Positions 51,960 through 63,825 of a stretch of DNA of 64,000 nucleotides are shown here, piece after piece. Position 1 is the stretch's first letter. Each line of letters opens with the position of its first letter. The stretch covers positions 771,001 through 835,000 of the forward strand of contig WPIO01000014.1 of NCBI GenBank assembly GCA_009760855.2, in the 5' to 3' direction. Below the pieces are notes generated by a model that saw only the letters and a list, made by a program, of their open reading frames with translations, made no database searches and had not been told where the DNA came from. Source of the DNA: Cristatella mucedo. Lineage: Eukaryota > Bryozoa > Phylactolaemata > Cristatellidae. The position numbers and the translations under genes were made by a program.

Positions 51960-54735
51960 TTCTAAGCGAGGACTGATTGTCGTTTGCCCGATGTCTGGTC
52001 AAGGATCACGAGCGAAGGCACCGCCGGAAGCACTCGTTCTGAGCCTCAGCCGCCTCAACCGGACGGCCCTGCATCCGGCGGTCAGCGGCCATGGGACGCG
52101 AGGTGGGCCTCGCGTCTGCAACGCCTCTACGCGCGTCCAACCGCACCAAGGCCGTCCGCGAGATCCTGCTGCCAGCGCCGACGCACTTCACCGGTGACCT
52201 ACAGCCTGCCACTCCTACTGGGAGACCGAGTCGCAGGCCGGACCTGTTGACAATGACCGCCTTCAGACTCTACTCTCCCGGACCATCCCTTCTCACACGG
52301 CTCAGCAAACAAAACTGATATCCGCTATCGCATGAGGACATCGCCGCCCGCCTTCGCAGAGTCCGCTACACGCCTCCGGGAGCTGGCCGTCTGGAATATG
52401 GCCACTTGCGCCACGTCGACCGGGTGCACGCTCATTGCGTGCAATCTGAACGGCTGCCTCCACTTCGGATGACGTCCCTTACTCGTGGAAGACGGGTTTT
52501 ACGATCCTTATCCACAAGAAGGGCCACCCAAGCGCACCCGGTAACTCCCGTCTCATCACGCTCTTGCCCACTCTTTACAAGCTGCTCTCGGGCAGCCTGG
52601 CTGCGAGGCTGTGCAAGTTCGCTGGTGGGCGCGGGTTGCTGTCACCGCAGCCAAAAGGCTTTGTTCCGGGTGTGGAGAGCTGCCTAGAGCAGTCCTTTCT
52701 TGTGGAGAGCGCCTTTGACGAGGCCACAGATCAACAGGGCGCTGGCGTTGTGTACTCGGCGTTCCTCGACCTACAGAATGCCTTCGGCAGCATTCCTCAT
52801 GACTCCCTTCTCAGTGTGCTTCGGCGTGACGGAGTGGAGATCTTCTGCAGGTTTTTTGAGCACCTCTATGCCGGCTCGCTCCTGGAGCTTCGGGTGAGCG
52901 ACGAGACGCTGGTGGCGTTTCCTACGACTGCCGGCGTCCGGCGGGCGACCCTCTACCACCGATCCTGTTTGATCTGGCGATGGAACCGGTTGTCAGACTC
53001 GCTACCAGCATGCACGAATCCTGCTTCCAGCTTGACGGAACCTCCCTGTCGGTCTGTGCCTTGGCAGACGACCTCGCCCTGTTCTGAGGCACGTCTTCTG
53101 GTCTTTAGGCCCTCGAATCTGCAGTTGAACAGGCTGCGTCGACGCTGGGCATGCACTTTCGGCCGGAGAAGTGCAGTGTCGTCAACCGACAGATTGCGAA
53201 GGCCGTGCCCGCCTCGATCAGCCTACATGACAGCCGGATCCCCGAATTGCCGGAGACCAAGTCAGTTGTCTACCTTGGAGCCCCGCAGGGTTTCGGGCAG
53301 CCTTGGGCTGAAATAGGGCAGGCCTGCTGTTCCCTTGCAATTGAAATTAGCCTGCTTCAGGCTAGCCTTCTCACCCCTTAGGAAAAGCCTGACGCCTTGT
53401 GGATTTTCCTCCTGCAATGGCTCGACTACCTTTGCTGGGCGCGGCTTGTGCCTGTGGCTGCTCCGCAGCCAGCCAGCGAAAGGTTCTGATGGAGCTACAT
53501 CGCTCCGCGTACGGTCTGCCGAACTTTGCATTGGCACATTTCTGTTTTGAACCTCGCTCTGCAGGCGGGCTTGGCTTGATCCGCTTCGGGACGAACGCCT
53601 CCATCCTATGTGCTGCCCAAGCCTTTCAATTTGCTGTGCTTGCCCCACGCTTGCCTCCGTCAAGTCTCCCATCATAGACTCGACCTGGCAGTAGCCAACC
53701 TGGATGGCACGCCATCGTCTGATGAGGAGTGTTCGCGATACCTGAGCCCAGCAGCCTTCGGCCCTGGCAACAGGGCTGACCAGATTTCGCTGTGGTCGGA
53801 TGCATGTAAGTGCCTCAAGCGGCTCTCCTGTGGCCCCTCGCTGACCGGCCCTGAAGTGCTGGCTGTGTCCACCGACCCTGACGGCATCGAGCACTGGGTC
53901 GTGCCACGAGTGATCATCACGAAGCTGCGAGAGTTCGCCAGGCTCGTGGAAGGCCGTGCTTGGGCGGCCCAGCCTGCTCAGGGCAGGGTCAGCCGCTGCC
54001 TGGCCACGGAAAGATTCTTTAACCACAGTCGCTTCTTGACCATGGGTCTTGGCCTGTCGTTCCGAGCTTGGCGATTCGTGCACCGAGCGCGCCTGGACGT
54101 GCTACCAGTGGCTGCTGCCAGACGTCGGGCATACGCTGGAACGGTTACCAGCTACCGTCTATGCTGCACGGAGGCAGAGACCGCTTGCCACGTGCTGAGC
54201 CACTGCCGGCCGATGCTGCATGCATTCATGGCCCGACATAACCGGGTTCTGGGTCGCCTAATCGGAGCTCTTCCGGCCACCGAGCTCAACTACATGTCGG
54301 CAGGCCGCGCTCTCCGGCTTGCCGGTGGTCTGGCTCTCAAGCCAGACCTAGTAATCGACAAAGGCACTGATTTAGTTATTTCGGTTGTGGCGGCATCGTT
54401 CGACAGCAGCGAGGATGCTCTGATAATGGCGGCCCGTAATAAGACCGATAAATGTGCAGCCATTGCCCCCGGTCTTTCCTGACCGGCTGGCTACCGGTCG
54501 GCAGTGGTGAAGCACTACGCGGTTGGGACTCCCGGCAGCCGGTGGCCCAACAATTAAGCTTGCCTGACCGACCTCGGCATCCCACGTTCGGAGAGAACGG
54601 CTTTAAGGCGGCCCTGCGTCTCCGACGCCATTACCGGTTCGGAAGCCGTGCGGTCCCTGTTCCTGAACCGGGAGGCCCGGGTAGCACGCTCGACCCCTGC
54701 AGAAAAGGGCACCGCCGAATAATGTATATATGTTA
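51960..54735 (+). mobile_element. Decayed NeSL/R2-like LINE with restriction-like endonuclease
   Basis: Fragments in several + frames follow one order. Near 52120-52190: LQRLYAR then NRTKAVREIL. At 52335-52400: EDIAARLRRVRYTPPGAGRL, the start of the RT. At 52475-52570: VPYSWKTGFTILIHKKGHPS. At 52750-52810: FLDLQNAFGSIPHDSLLS, where the NAFGSIPH block is typical of NeSL-type RTs. At 52950-53090: GDPL-PILFDLAMEP and ALADDLALF, the catalytic ADD. At 53610-54482 the C-terminal part has a CCHC finger (CCTEAETACHVLSHC, then H..R) and then KPDLVIDKGTDLVISVVAAS, the PD-D type endonuclease core. A frameshift near 52948 and stops at 53085 and 53107 make it inactive. A TA microsatellite follows at once. 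Confidence 0.8.
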
Positions 54736-54751
54736 GTTAAAAATCTTTTCT

Positions 54752-54854
<103 letters not shown>

Positions 54855-55009
54855 CTTCCTTTTGAGACCGGTACCAAATGAGCAATCGAAATGCGAAACC
54901 CTGTAAAAGAATTTCGCATCTCATATAGAAAAGTCGTCATATTCTTCTGAAGAAATACTTTGAATCGTCGCACCGAAGTTTCGGTGCTCAAAATGCCTCC
55001 GAAGTTTTG

Positions 55010-55128
55010 TTTATTGAGTGTGCTACCACTAACTATTCGATGGTGATTCCTTTGTAGTAAATGTGAAGCGCCAAGAAAGAGTTCTCTAAGGGCGCTTTAT
55101 CAAGCGTATTATTACTATTATTATTAAT
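55010..55128 (+). mobile_element. L2 3' tail fragment
   Basis: GTGCTACCACTAACTATTCG, TTTGTAGTAAATGTGAAGCG and GGGCGCTTTATCAAGCGTAT, then (ATT)n. Confidence 0.7.
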
Positions 55129-55519
55129 TCACTCTCAAATTCCGACCGCCTCTTGGTGGAATTCGGGTTTAGATTGGAGGCTTCCTGGGAGATTAGAGAC
55201 TCGGCAGATATTGCTCATGAAGCTCTGTTGCCTCTGCTGCTTCTCGCTGGAGCAACCAAGAAGGAAATAACTGAGTGTTAACATTCCTAAGCGACATCCT
55301 GCGTCTTTTGCTCGATAGTAATCGCCGTTTACTAGGCCGCTCGTCGGATTTTAAAAGATAAATTTGTAATGGTTCCTAAACCGGAAGCTCCAGCCTTCCT
55401 TTCGGAACTGCTCGCCCACCCGGCCAGGCATCGTACAGCCCGGCTATTCTGACTCAGACGGTTAGGCTGTGCCTCGCACGAAGCTCGAGGCCTTAGGAGA
55501 CCGTGCCTTTTGTTCGTAG

Positions 55520-55850
55520 GCTCACAAAGCCTGGAACTCACTCCCAACTGACGTCACCGCGTCCCCTGACACGAAGACAGTTAAAAAGAAGCTTAAAGCA
55601 CACTTTTTTGTTACAGCATTTGGTGGGTCTTTGGGATTTGTCCTTTGTGGAATATGCGCGCTGACACTGTGCCTTCTGCTACTAGCATATACACATGCTG
55701 GCCCGGTGCATGTCGCATCTAGCAATGCTATGCTTGATGGCATTGCGAACTTTTGCCACTTAGTCGCGGTTTCTTTACAGCATCTGTAAAATTCCTTGAA
55801 AGAGATTCAGTTCTCTGTGGGTGCTATACAAATATATTACTATTATTAAC
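55520..55850 (+). mobile_element. L2-like LINE, last part of ORF2 and 3' UTR
   Basis: AWNSLPTDVTASPDTKTVKK (one frame) is followed by the 3' UTR and AAATTCCTTGAAAGAGATTC, then GGGTGCTATACAAATATATT. Confidence 0.7.
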
Positions 55851-56237
55851 ATGATCGACGTCTTGGCGGCTCCAGCCCGAAAAGACCTGCACTGAAAAGA
55901 GCACCGCAGATATCGCAGATACATGCATGCTATAAATAATAAACACATAAATAATACATAATATTAATAATAATGCAAAATACGTAATAATAAATAGTAG
56001 CTTACATAAACACATGTCTAGAATTCTCGCCGGCCTGGTGGCCCGCTGGTGGCAGACAAAGCGCGTAGAAGCTGCTCGCTCGAGCCGTGGCTCTGCGCCG
56101 CGGCATGCTGCTACATCGCTAGCTCATCCTCCCTAATCAGAGCTCGCAGCTTCTTTTGCAAAAATGTATGGTCTCTCCTTGGCTCCGCAGACTGCGATTC
56201 TGCGAAGCCAAGGCGCAGCCGCCGGTTGCTCATGCAA

Positions 56238-56282
56238 GCGGAGCAGGAGCAGGAGCAGCTGATGCTCCTGCTCCTGCTCCGC
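56238..56282. repeat. perfect hairpin, 20-bp stem
   Basis: GCGGAGCAGGAGCAGGAGCA, a 5-nt loop (GCTGA), then its exact reverse complement. Confidence 0.9.
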
Positions 56283-56738
56283 CGCTCCATGGAAAGCTGA
56301 CTGCTCTCTGATCTCCACTTGGCGACAGTCTGAAGACAGTACTGCAGGACAGTCTGAAGGACAGGGCACCGCCGATGCTCCGCCGCTTGGACTCTGTAAA
56401 TGCTCCTTACGGAGAGACGAGCGCCGCAGCATGCGCGAAAAACCCGAAGAAGAAGATGCCCGTGGAGAGCTCACTGCAAGGCAGGCTGACGTGGCAACGA
56501 CGACAATTTTGTAGCCTCCCTTTGAAGAAAACGAGTGAAACTCAGAAGACGCACCAATCAGAAGAGCGCCCGATTCCCTCTAAAAGAGATTTAGTTCCGA
56601 AAGTTCTCCGGTACTCCGAAGCTCCGCGCGCACGGCCAGCCAATCGCGGAAGCCTCTCTAGATCCGCCAATCACGGAAGCCTTTCTAGATCTGAGCGTAT
56701 GGGTCTTAACCTAAGGGTGCGGTGCTCGCTCTTCTCGA

Positions 56739-56850
56739 CCCGGCTCGTGGGTTCGAGTCTTGCAGCAGACGATTCTGCACTGCCTACTGCAAGCCGCTGT
56801 GCGAGCCGCCGTGGCTCGCACAGAAAGCTATATAAAGAAAGGTGTCACAT
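56739..56850 (+). mobile_element. possible SINE-B-like fragment
   Basis: GACCCGGCTCGTGGGTTCGA holds a B-box-like core like that at 29.73 kb. CACAGAAAGCTATATAAAG resembles the tail. The middle is different, so the assignment is weak. Confidence 0.35.
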
Positions 56851-57084
56851 CGGCTGGATTTATGTTTCCAGTCTAAAATACGTAAACCTCGATGAGGCGA
56901 GATTCAAGGTGCACGCTGAAGGCATGTCGCTCGGCTAGCGCCTTCAGACGTGTCGGAAAGAGTTATCTCCGCAAAACCTCCAAAATATGGCGATGAAATT
57001 AAGAAAATAAAAAAATATTTTAACCCCAAAAAGCCCTATTTAGAAACTTACCCTGCATTCGTACGCTGATTCGACGCCCTAGCC

Positions 57085-58160
57085 TGGCAGGCTGTAAGCC
57101 TCATTAGTGCGATTCATAAATTGGAAAGGTTAACGCTCTCTAATGGCTATGCCAGCATATGTTCTGTTGAATTTGTACGAAATCTAGGCTTCATGTTCCA
57201 AAGTGACCTTTCATTAGAAGACCACATCAGCTCCACAATCAAGTCTGCCTACTTTCAGCTACCTAACATTGTTAAAATTTGGGCTGGGTTAGACAGAGAT
57301 ATCACATCTAATATGGTCCATGCATTTGTGACATTTCGTCTTGATTCTGTAGCTCACAGCTCGCTGGTCTACCGGCCTGTGCACTCCGGCACTTACGGCT
57401 GGTGCAAAACTCTGCATTTAGGCTTGTCTGTTGCAAATATCGCAGTTGCCACATCTCGCCGAAATGCACTGGCACCCAGACAAGCAATGCATTGAATTTA
57501 AGGTTTTGTCACTCACCTTTAGGCCCCTTCATCCTTTGGCTCCAGCCTACCTATCAGATTTACTCCCCCACCTGGCTAAGCTTCGTACCACCAGCTTTTC
57601 AGAATCTATTTGTTTACCTATACCTCATACAAACCTCAAATCTTTTAAAGATCCTTTTGAAGCCTTTAGTTCTATGCTCCCAAAGCCTGGAACTCTGTTC
57701 CGACTAGCGTCACGACATCCTCTGAGTTGAACACATTTAAAAAGAAACTAAAAAGGCATCTGCCGAGCTGGTTTGGTCCAGTGGTTAAGGTGCTCGCCCC
57801 GACCAAAGTCTGGCTGAGGTCATGGGCTCGAGCTCCGAGGCATACACGAAGCGTCTGAATAAAGATTAAGCTCTCTTGGGGTGCTATAGAAATCATTATT
57901 ATTTATGGATCTATTTACTACAACATTCAGGTGGTCCATGCGATTCGTCCTTTGTGTGCTTATGCGTGCTGACACTGTGCATGCTGCTACTAACCATACT
58001 TGCATGCTGACTCTGTGCACGTCACCCTAAACCACGTTATTCTTATTGTTTATTCAGCATACTACCGCTAACCATTCGACCGTCTTTCCTTTGCAGCAAA
58101 TTTAAAGTGCCCAGAAAGAGACTGAGTTATCTGAGAGCGCTATATCAAATGCATTTTTTT
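57085..58160 (+). mobile_element. L2-like LINE fragment split by SINE-A
   Basis: One frame is open at 57121-57495 (FVRNLGFMFQSDLSLEDHIS, IWAGLDRDITSNMVHAFVTF). It shifts to FRPLHPLAPAYLSDLLPHLA at 57515-57575. After the SINE at 57762-57906 the 3' UTR continues and ends at about 58085-58158 with CAGCAAATTTAAAGTGCCCA and GAGCGCTATATCAAATGC. Confidence 0.8.
57762..57906 (+). mobile_element. SINE-A copy 2
   Basis: It has the same head (GCCGAGCTGGTTTGGTCCAG), B-box-like GGGCTCGAGCTCC and tail (GAAGCGTCTGAATAAAGATT) as the 1662 copy, and ends in ATTATT. It sits inside an L2 copy, flanked by GGCATCT before and GGATCT after, a possible target-site duplication. Confidence 0.8.
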
Positions 58161-58162
58161 AC

Positions 58163-58200
58163 CCTCTCTCTCTCTCTCTCACTCTCTCTACTCTCTCTGG
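58163..58200. repeat. short (CT)n after an L2 end
   Basis: CT repeats replace the usual ATT tail of the L2 fragment that ends at 58158. Confidence 0.8.
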
Positions 58201-58254
58201 CCTTTTCGCATACGCCGGATAGGAAGCGTATCAATTGGTCGTTCATAGAAGAGA

Positions 58255-58412
58255 TGAACCGGCCGCGCCTGTTTGGACCAGAGGGCAAGGTGCTAGTCAA
58301 GACCAAGGTCAAGGTGAATGCATTCCCTGGCCGTGGTCGTGGGCTCGAGCCCCGCGGCATATGTGAAGTGCCAGAATAGAGATTCAGTTCTGTTAGGGCA
58401 CTTTACAAATGA
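58255..58412 (+). mobile_element. SINE-A copy 3 (divergent)
   Basis: GAACCGGCCGCGCCTGTTTG is a diverged head. GTCGTGGGCTCGAGCCCCGC is the B-box and AAGTGCCAGAATAGAGATTC the tail, ending near ACTTTACAAATGAAT. Confidence 0.65.
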
Positions 58413-58474
58413 ATACTTACGTTTATTCACAACGTCATTGGAGTGCATTGGATACAGCGACAAATCAAAGCTGA

Positions 58475-58672
58475 CCCGCCCACTAACCACATTTGCATGC
58501 TGACCCTGTGCATGTCACCCCTAACCATATTATTCATTTCGTTTGTTTTTCAAGCATGATTTTACTTACCATTCAATTGCATTTCACTTTACAGCAAATG
58601 TAAAGCGCCTAGAGAGAGATTAAGTTCTCTGAGGGCGCTTTATCAAGTGAATTATTATTATTATTATTATTT
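58475..58672 (+). mobile_element. L2 3' UTR fragment
   Basis: CATGCTGACCCTGTGCATGT to AGCAAATGTAAAGCGCCTAG, GAGGGCGCTTTATCAAGTGA and (ATT)n. It is nearly the same as 36105-36296. Confidence 0.8.
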
Positions 58673-59737
58673 TTATTTCGGCGAGGAGCAGACGTGCACT
58701 TAGCCACTCCACCGCAATTTGCAGACAGCCATTCATTCGATGACCTCAAGCCGTCGCCACGACAACCGCCGCAGCGGCATCGCTGCCTGCCCGATTGCCC
58801 TGGCAGTCTACCTTTGCCCTCAGCCGTTCATCCCACTTTGGACACGCGACGAACAGCGTTTTCACCAGCCACGCCCGTCCGCCGCTGCCGCACTATCGTG
58901 CGGCGAGTATTTGCTTTCGTCTCGTCCTGCCGCGGTGGCTGAGCCCCCAGACCAGAAAGACCCCGTCGCTCGCCCGACCTCCGACTCGGCGTGCAATCGC
59001 TGGGCGCACGATAGCGGTCTCGCCCCGCGGTGACGCCGGCGGGGGCGTCCTGCGAAGGGGCGGGGCGACTCCTCGTTTGCATAGCTAGGCTTCGGCGCCG
59101 CCGAGCCAATTCAGCAAGCAAATCCTCGCAAATAAAGGCAGCAAGCTGCCGCGGCGGCGGCGCATTAAATTGGCCTACGGCGACCGCCGCGGCCGCCGCA
59201 CTGGTCGGCAGGCTGATGCGGAAGACCAAAGCAACGAAAACGACGAAAACAAAACTGTACTTGCGACACGCGTGGCACGTGCTATGCGCCTTTTTAAAAA
59301 AGCTCAAAAATAAGCGGCAATGGCTGAGTACTGTTTGTAGCCCACGGTATCTTCATCCGGACAAAAGACGAGCCACAGCGAAGCCGTTCGAGCATGCCTC
59401 TGACGACACATTACTGATCTACGTTTACACGAGCCGCGAGTTTACACGTTTACCGTTTACACGAGCCGCCAACGACTGTAGTGCTCCTTGAATAATGACA
59501 CCCTCCCCTCGCGCCGGTTGGGCGCTAATGGCCAACGCGTCAAAGTGCTTGGGTTGAGGCCATACTGGCTCAGCTGGCCATATTTTGGCAACTATTTTGG
59601 GAGCTGCCTCTGTCAGCATCTTGCAGGCACGCGTCAACAGTACTGAACGGTTGCACTCCAGACACAATTTTTGGTGGCGAAACCATCAAGACCTGGATGA
59701 AGGCTGAGGCACTCCTGAACATTAGTGTACATTGCAG

Positions 59738-59753
59738 CCCCCCCCCCCCCCCC
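59738..59753. repeat. poly-C run
   Basis: 16 C in a row. Similar short C runs are at 1697-1710 and 38571-38580. Confidence 0.9.
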
Positions 59754-60415
59754 AGTTGAGCAACTGCACTAGCTCCAGCAGTAAGCAAAAGCTGTGCGCA
59801 CATGGTCTCCTCGCAAGAAAGGCCTCTTCAAATTACCTCTCACGCACATTTGACTATTCTGCTGGTCATTGCAGACACTCCATTCTCCTCTTCGTTCTGA
59901 TCCACGTGGAGCGACAACAGATGACGATTATATCGACTGCTTATGGGGGGAAACTATTTGTCCACTTAGCCGACATCGAGCATCGCTCTCGCCAATTGAA
60001 AGCCAGCTGCAGCATCTGCCTTCACGCAGGACAGCCGTGGCTAGCCACGCGTAGGAGCGAGGATCAAACATGCGGAAAGCAGCAGCACCGACGAGAACGA
60101 GGCGGCTGCGGGCTCTGGGGGGAAGGGCACCCTGCAGCCAGGCTCGTGTCCACAAAGGACAGCGCATGTAGCCTCACCTTTCGCCAGCTTCACCATCGCT
60201 GCGCCACCGCGGAAAGATCATCTTACTGGTAGAGCTGGCTGAGTGCGCCTCTGGAAGAAGAACCGCTTTTTCAAAATGGGGGCACAATAATTCGACCGCA
60301 GTGCACCTACGGCCGTCAAGTCGTGTGGGGCTGAAGAGGTCCAAAAACGAAATGAGGCAGTGGTCAATAACGAGCAGATCTGCAAGCAGTGCAGGCTACC
60401 TGTCACTCAGTAAGG

Positions 60416-60475
60416 CATCCCGATGTGAGCACTCTGAACACGTGACATCCCGATGTGAGCACACTGAACACGTGA
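60416..60475. repeat. 30-bp tandem duplication
   Basis: CATCCCGATGTGAGCAC, then CTGAACACGTGA, occurs twice with one difference. Confidence 0.9.
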
Positions 60476-61309
60476 CAGTGTGCTGCTCGCAGAGGAGCTA
60501 GGCGAGCCCACCAAGGAACTGCGAGAAGGCGTGGTGGCAAACTGAGTAGCTGCAGCTATAGCCATCCTTCGTGCTGGACTCACATCGGCGAGGCGGCACG
60601 TGGGAACGGAGGCTCGAATCCGACCAATCATTGCCCACAGTGCATTCGGGAAGTTCGCAAAGCAGCTAGAAAAGCAAGAGAGCTACACGGGATCGCGTAG
60701 AGATCTGCAATGTCTACGAGACCGGTCATGTACACTGCTCGGCGCCCTGTCGTGCGTTCTTCCTTCCGGACCTGGACCACAAAGGTTAGCGAGCCAATAG
60801 GAGCATGAAGGTGTATGAGCTAGGCACTAGGAAATAATTAGTGTGCAGGCGAACCAAGCCCGAAGGCCAGGCATGTCGAGGAGGCATCGCACCCTCACGT
60901 GCCGCCGTAGAAAAGTTGCCGCCGAATATCCGGGACTCTCGGCAGCCAAATTTATTCGAAGAGTTGGAGATCGAACTGCGGACTGAGATTAAGAACGATG
61001 CTCTCGCCCACACCAGATGTGCCCGGTTATGCCTCTGATAGCGGGGAGGGGGGGCCAACTGCTAGTGACGTTGGATGTACGCACGGACGCCCTGTCGACG
61101 GGCCTCATTTCCCTGAGCATATTAAGTGTGCATTCGTAAACGTGAAGATGGGCATTCAGCGAGAATGCTCCGTTAATGCAAATTTGAAGAAGCAATCTTG
61201 GATAGCGTTTTCTTTCCCCTAAGAGTCGAGAAATTAATGGCAATTACATGTTCACCTTCGTAAATGGATTTCGTCAGACTATGCGTGCATAATCTTGCTC
61301 ATAAATTTA

Positions 61310-61313
61310 CGCA

Positions 61314-61362
<49 letters not shown>

Positions 61363-61374
61363 ACAAACGCTTAC
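61310..61374. repeat. (CA)n microsatellite
   Basis: CA with a few ATAC steps. CA-rich sequence with CGCA variants continues to about 61480. Confidence 0.95.
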
Positions 61375-61797
61375 ACGCACACGCAGTCATTTATACGCAC
61401 ATACACGCTCTCTCTCTCACGCACACACATACGCGCACAAACGCAAGCACATGCGTGCACGCACACACGTCCACATAGACAAACAGACTGCTACTGCATC
61501 TCAACGCATTGCCTCACTTGCTGCTGTTGCATTTATTCCGGCACCTGCATGCGACTGCACAGCACCTGCAAGTTTGTGCTCAGCAGATCGTGACTGCCCC
61601 ACATGAGTACCTTGCTGTAAGTGCGTCGATGGCACAGCGTCGACTGCAGCTATTCCGCTCGCAGCTGCGCAGCTTGCTTAGGGAAACGCGCCCGACAGGA
61701 GCGGCGCTCGACTCTCGCTCCAACGTAATGCGCAAAAGTTGACTACGCCGTCGCCAAGAGAGGCTGCCTCATTGTAGTAGCGGTGGATTTAAAGCAG

Positions 61798-61825
61798 CGC
61801 CGCCGCCGCCGCCGCCGCCGCCGCC
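61798..61825. repeat. (CCG)n
   Basis: Nine CCG/CGC units in CpG-rich sequence. Confidence 0.95.
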
Positions 61826-62109
61826 TTTCGACGAGCGGTTCTGCAGCGACATAAAAAGGATGTGAATCATGCCGCCATACTGTTTCCATGCTTTGACTTT
61901 GACTTTGACTTTGCCTTTGTCAAGACTCTATAGTTGAGCGATTTTCGTCAGCCAACTATGGCAGCTAGCGTGGTTTCTCCATCGCATAGCAGGTAAACCA
62001 TTTTGGGCAAGCCACGCGAAACACGAGAGGGCGATTGCAGAGGATCGATTGCCTCGCGTGCGAGGCGAGCCGCACGCATTAAGCAGCCCCCCTTCTTTCA
62101 GACGCTCCC

Positions 62110-62191
62110 CCTTGCTGCTCCTACTGCTCTTGCTGCTCCTGCTGCACCTGCTGCTCTTGCTCCTGCTCCTGCTCCTGCTGCTCCTGCTGTC
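62110..62191. repeat. CTGCTC/CTCCTG-type imperfect repeat
   Basis: Mixed CTG, CTC and CTT triplets in one phase, which give Q/E-rich or L/A-rich frames. Confidence 0.8.
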
Positions 62192-63290
62192 GGCTATCTC
62201 GCTTCCGGCCGAGCGGGCTGCCGACTAAAGGGAGAAGTCGCTTAGAGCGCCACGAGGTGCAGCATCGAGCTCGAGTCCCATTCGGCGACGTGCGCGGCCG
62301 CGGAAATGCCGAGCGCTCGCACAGGCGGTCAAGGGTCAACCCGGGTCACCCCGGACGGTGCGCATCGGTCGCACTCCGAGCGCTCATCGGCGGCCGGCTC
62401 CGGTACCCACACTCGGGGCGAGGGCGCGCGGGGCGTCGTCGCAGCGCCATTCGTTTCTACTCGCGGAGCACCTCTGCCGGACCATTCGGGGAGCGGCGAA
62501 CAGGCGACTCGCTCGCTGCGACGGGCCTGTCTAAACGAGGCGGGCACGGCCTGCCCGCCTTCCCTGCTTCGGCTGCGAAGTTCTGCCCCTTGTCGGCCCG
62601 CGCACCGCGTGGCGGCAATTCCTCGCAATGTCGCTAGCTCTCGCCGCTTTTCGGAGGCTGCGAATCGGCGCGGTCACTGCCCCAGGCACAAACGATCGAC
62701 GGCTCGACGGATTCGAGATACGGCTGATGCGTCGAGCGAAAAATCGGTTGGGCGATCCGGCTTTAAACAGAGGTCAGTTATAACAAAAACCAAGCAATGT
62801 CGTTGGAAGAGCAAGCTAGATGAAGGCTTGCGCGCTCGCGCTAGTCCAGCTATCCAACCACCACCATCCCCCCAGGCTGCCGTCAGCGTAGCCAGGCACG
62901 CCAGAGCGCGGGTGGTTCGCGGGCGTCCCAACTGCTCAGAGGGGTTTAGGGATGTGTGGACCATTTTCTCTTGTGCCCCTGCAGAGCGGCAGAGAGTTCC
63001 GTGGGCCTGCATATTTTGAACGTTCAAATAGTAACCATCCATCGCGTGTTTACACTGCTGAATGGAGATAAGTGGGCTTATTCTCGTTGGGTCTGTTTGG
63101 CCTGCGTCCGTAAGCAACGCCTGCCGCCCCGCAATAGATCACGTGGGGTGTGACGTCATGAGTAAGTAGCCTAATTCTGACCGAGCATTAAATGCTTTGC
63201 GCGACGATGCTGAGCACGGCCGAGTCTCTGAGCCGGCCCTAGACAAAGGCCCCGTGCGTGGGTAAGTTTCGCTATCCACGACCGAACTCG

Positions 63291-63390
63291 CCGCCGCAGC
63301 CGCAGCCGCCGCCGCCGCAGCCGCTGCAGCCGCTGCAGCAGCCGCATACCTGCCGCTTCCGCACGCGCGGGGGGGGGGGGGGGGGGGTTC
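63291..63390. repeat. GCC/GCA triplets and a G19 run
   Basis: GCCGCA-type triplets at 63291-63343 and a run of 19 G at 63369-63387. Confidence 0.9.
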
Positions 63391-63825
63391 GATGGCAGGG
63401 ACCGTTGGATAAGAAGTTGGATGGGCGGTGCGCCGCGGCACTTTTTATACGCCGTCCAGAAGCGAAGCTGCCAACGCTCGGTTGCTACACTCGCGAAGCA
63501 GATCGGCCGCGAGCGATCGGAGACGCCGCCCGCCCGCCCGCCCGCCCGCTGCGGGATCGGGAGCTCGCTCGCGGCGAGCGCCGCCGCCGGGCGGCCGTCA
63601 GCTGGCCTCTCCGAGCGTCTTTCGATTGTCCCCGGGCGATCTGCTCTCCACGCCGACGCCAGCGCCCGGATGACGCAGTTCGGCGCTCGCTCGTCTTGCA
63701 TCGCTGGAGCGAGCGAGCGAGCGTCGGCGCCGCACTCGGAGCGTTCAACCGCGCCTCCGACGCCCGCGGTAACGCCCGCGCCCGAGTGAGCAGCGTCGCG
63801 AGCAGGGGGCGCGTCCAAGCAGAGC

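Larger units (their letters stand above)
58690..63825. promoter_or_regulatory. CpG-rich region with promoter-like motifs, no gene recognised
   Basis: Long open frames (237 codons at 62306-63019 +, 215 at 63171-63818 -) are expected in GC-rich DNA and overlap on both strands. Motifs: CACGTG at 63140-63145, TGACGTCA at 63151-63158, a - strand TATAAAAA near 63442-63450, and tandem GGGCGGGC-type boxes (CCCGCCCG on +) at about 63523-63551. It could be the promoter of a neighbouring gene outside the window. Confidence 0.3.

Noticed and set aside
53262-54083. 273-codon - strand frame
   Set aside because: It lies opposite the NeSL-like LINE; no domain can be read in it.
62306-63818. 237- and 215-codon frames near the right end
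   Set aside because: High GC lowers stop frequency, both strands are open, and low-complexity Ala/Arg runs dominate.
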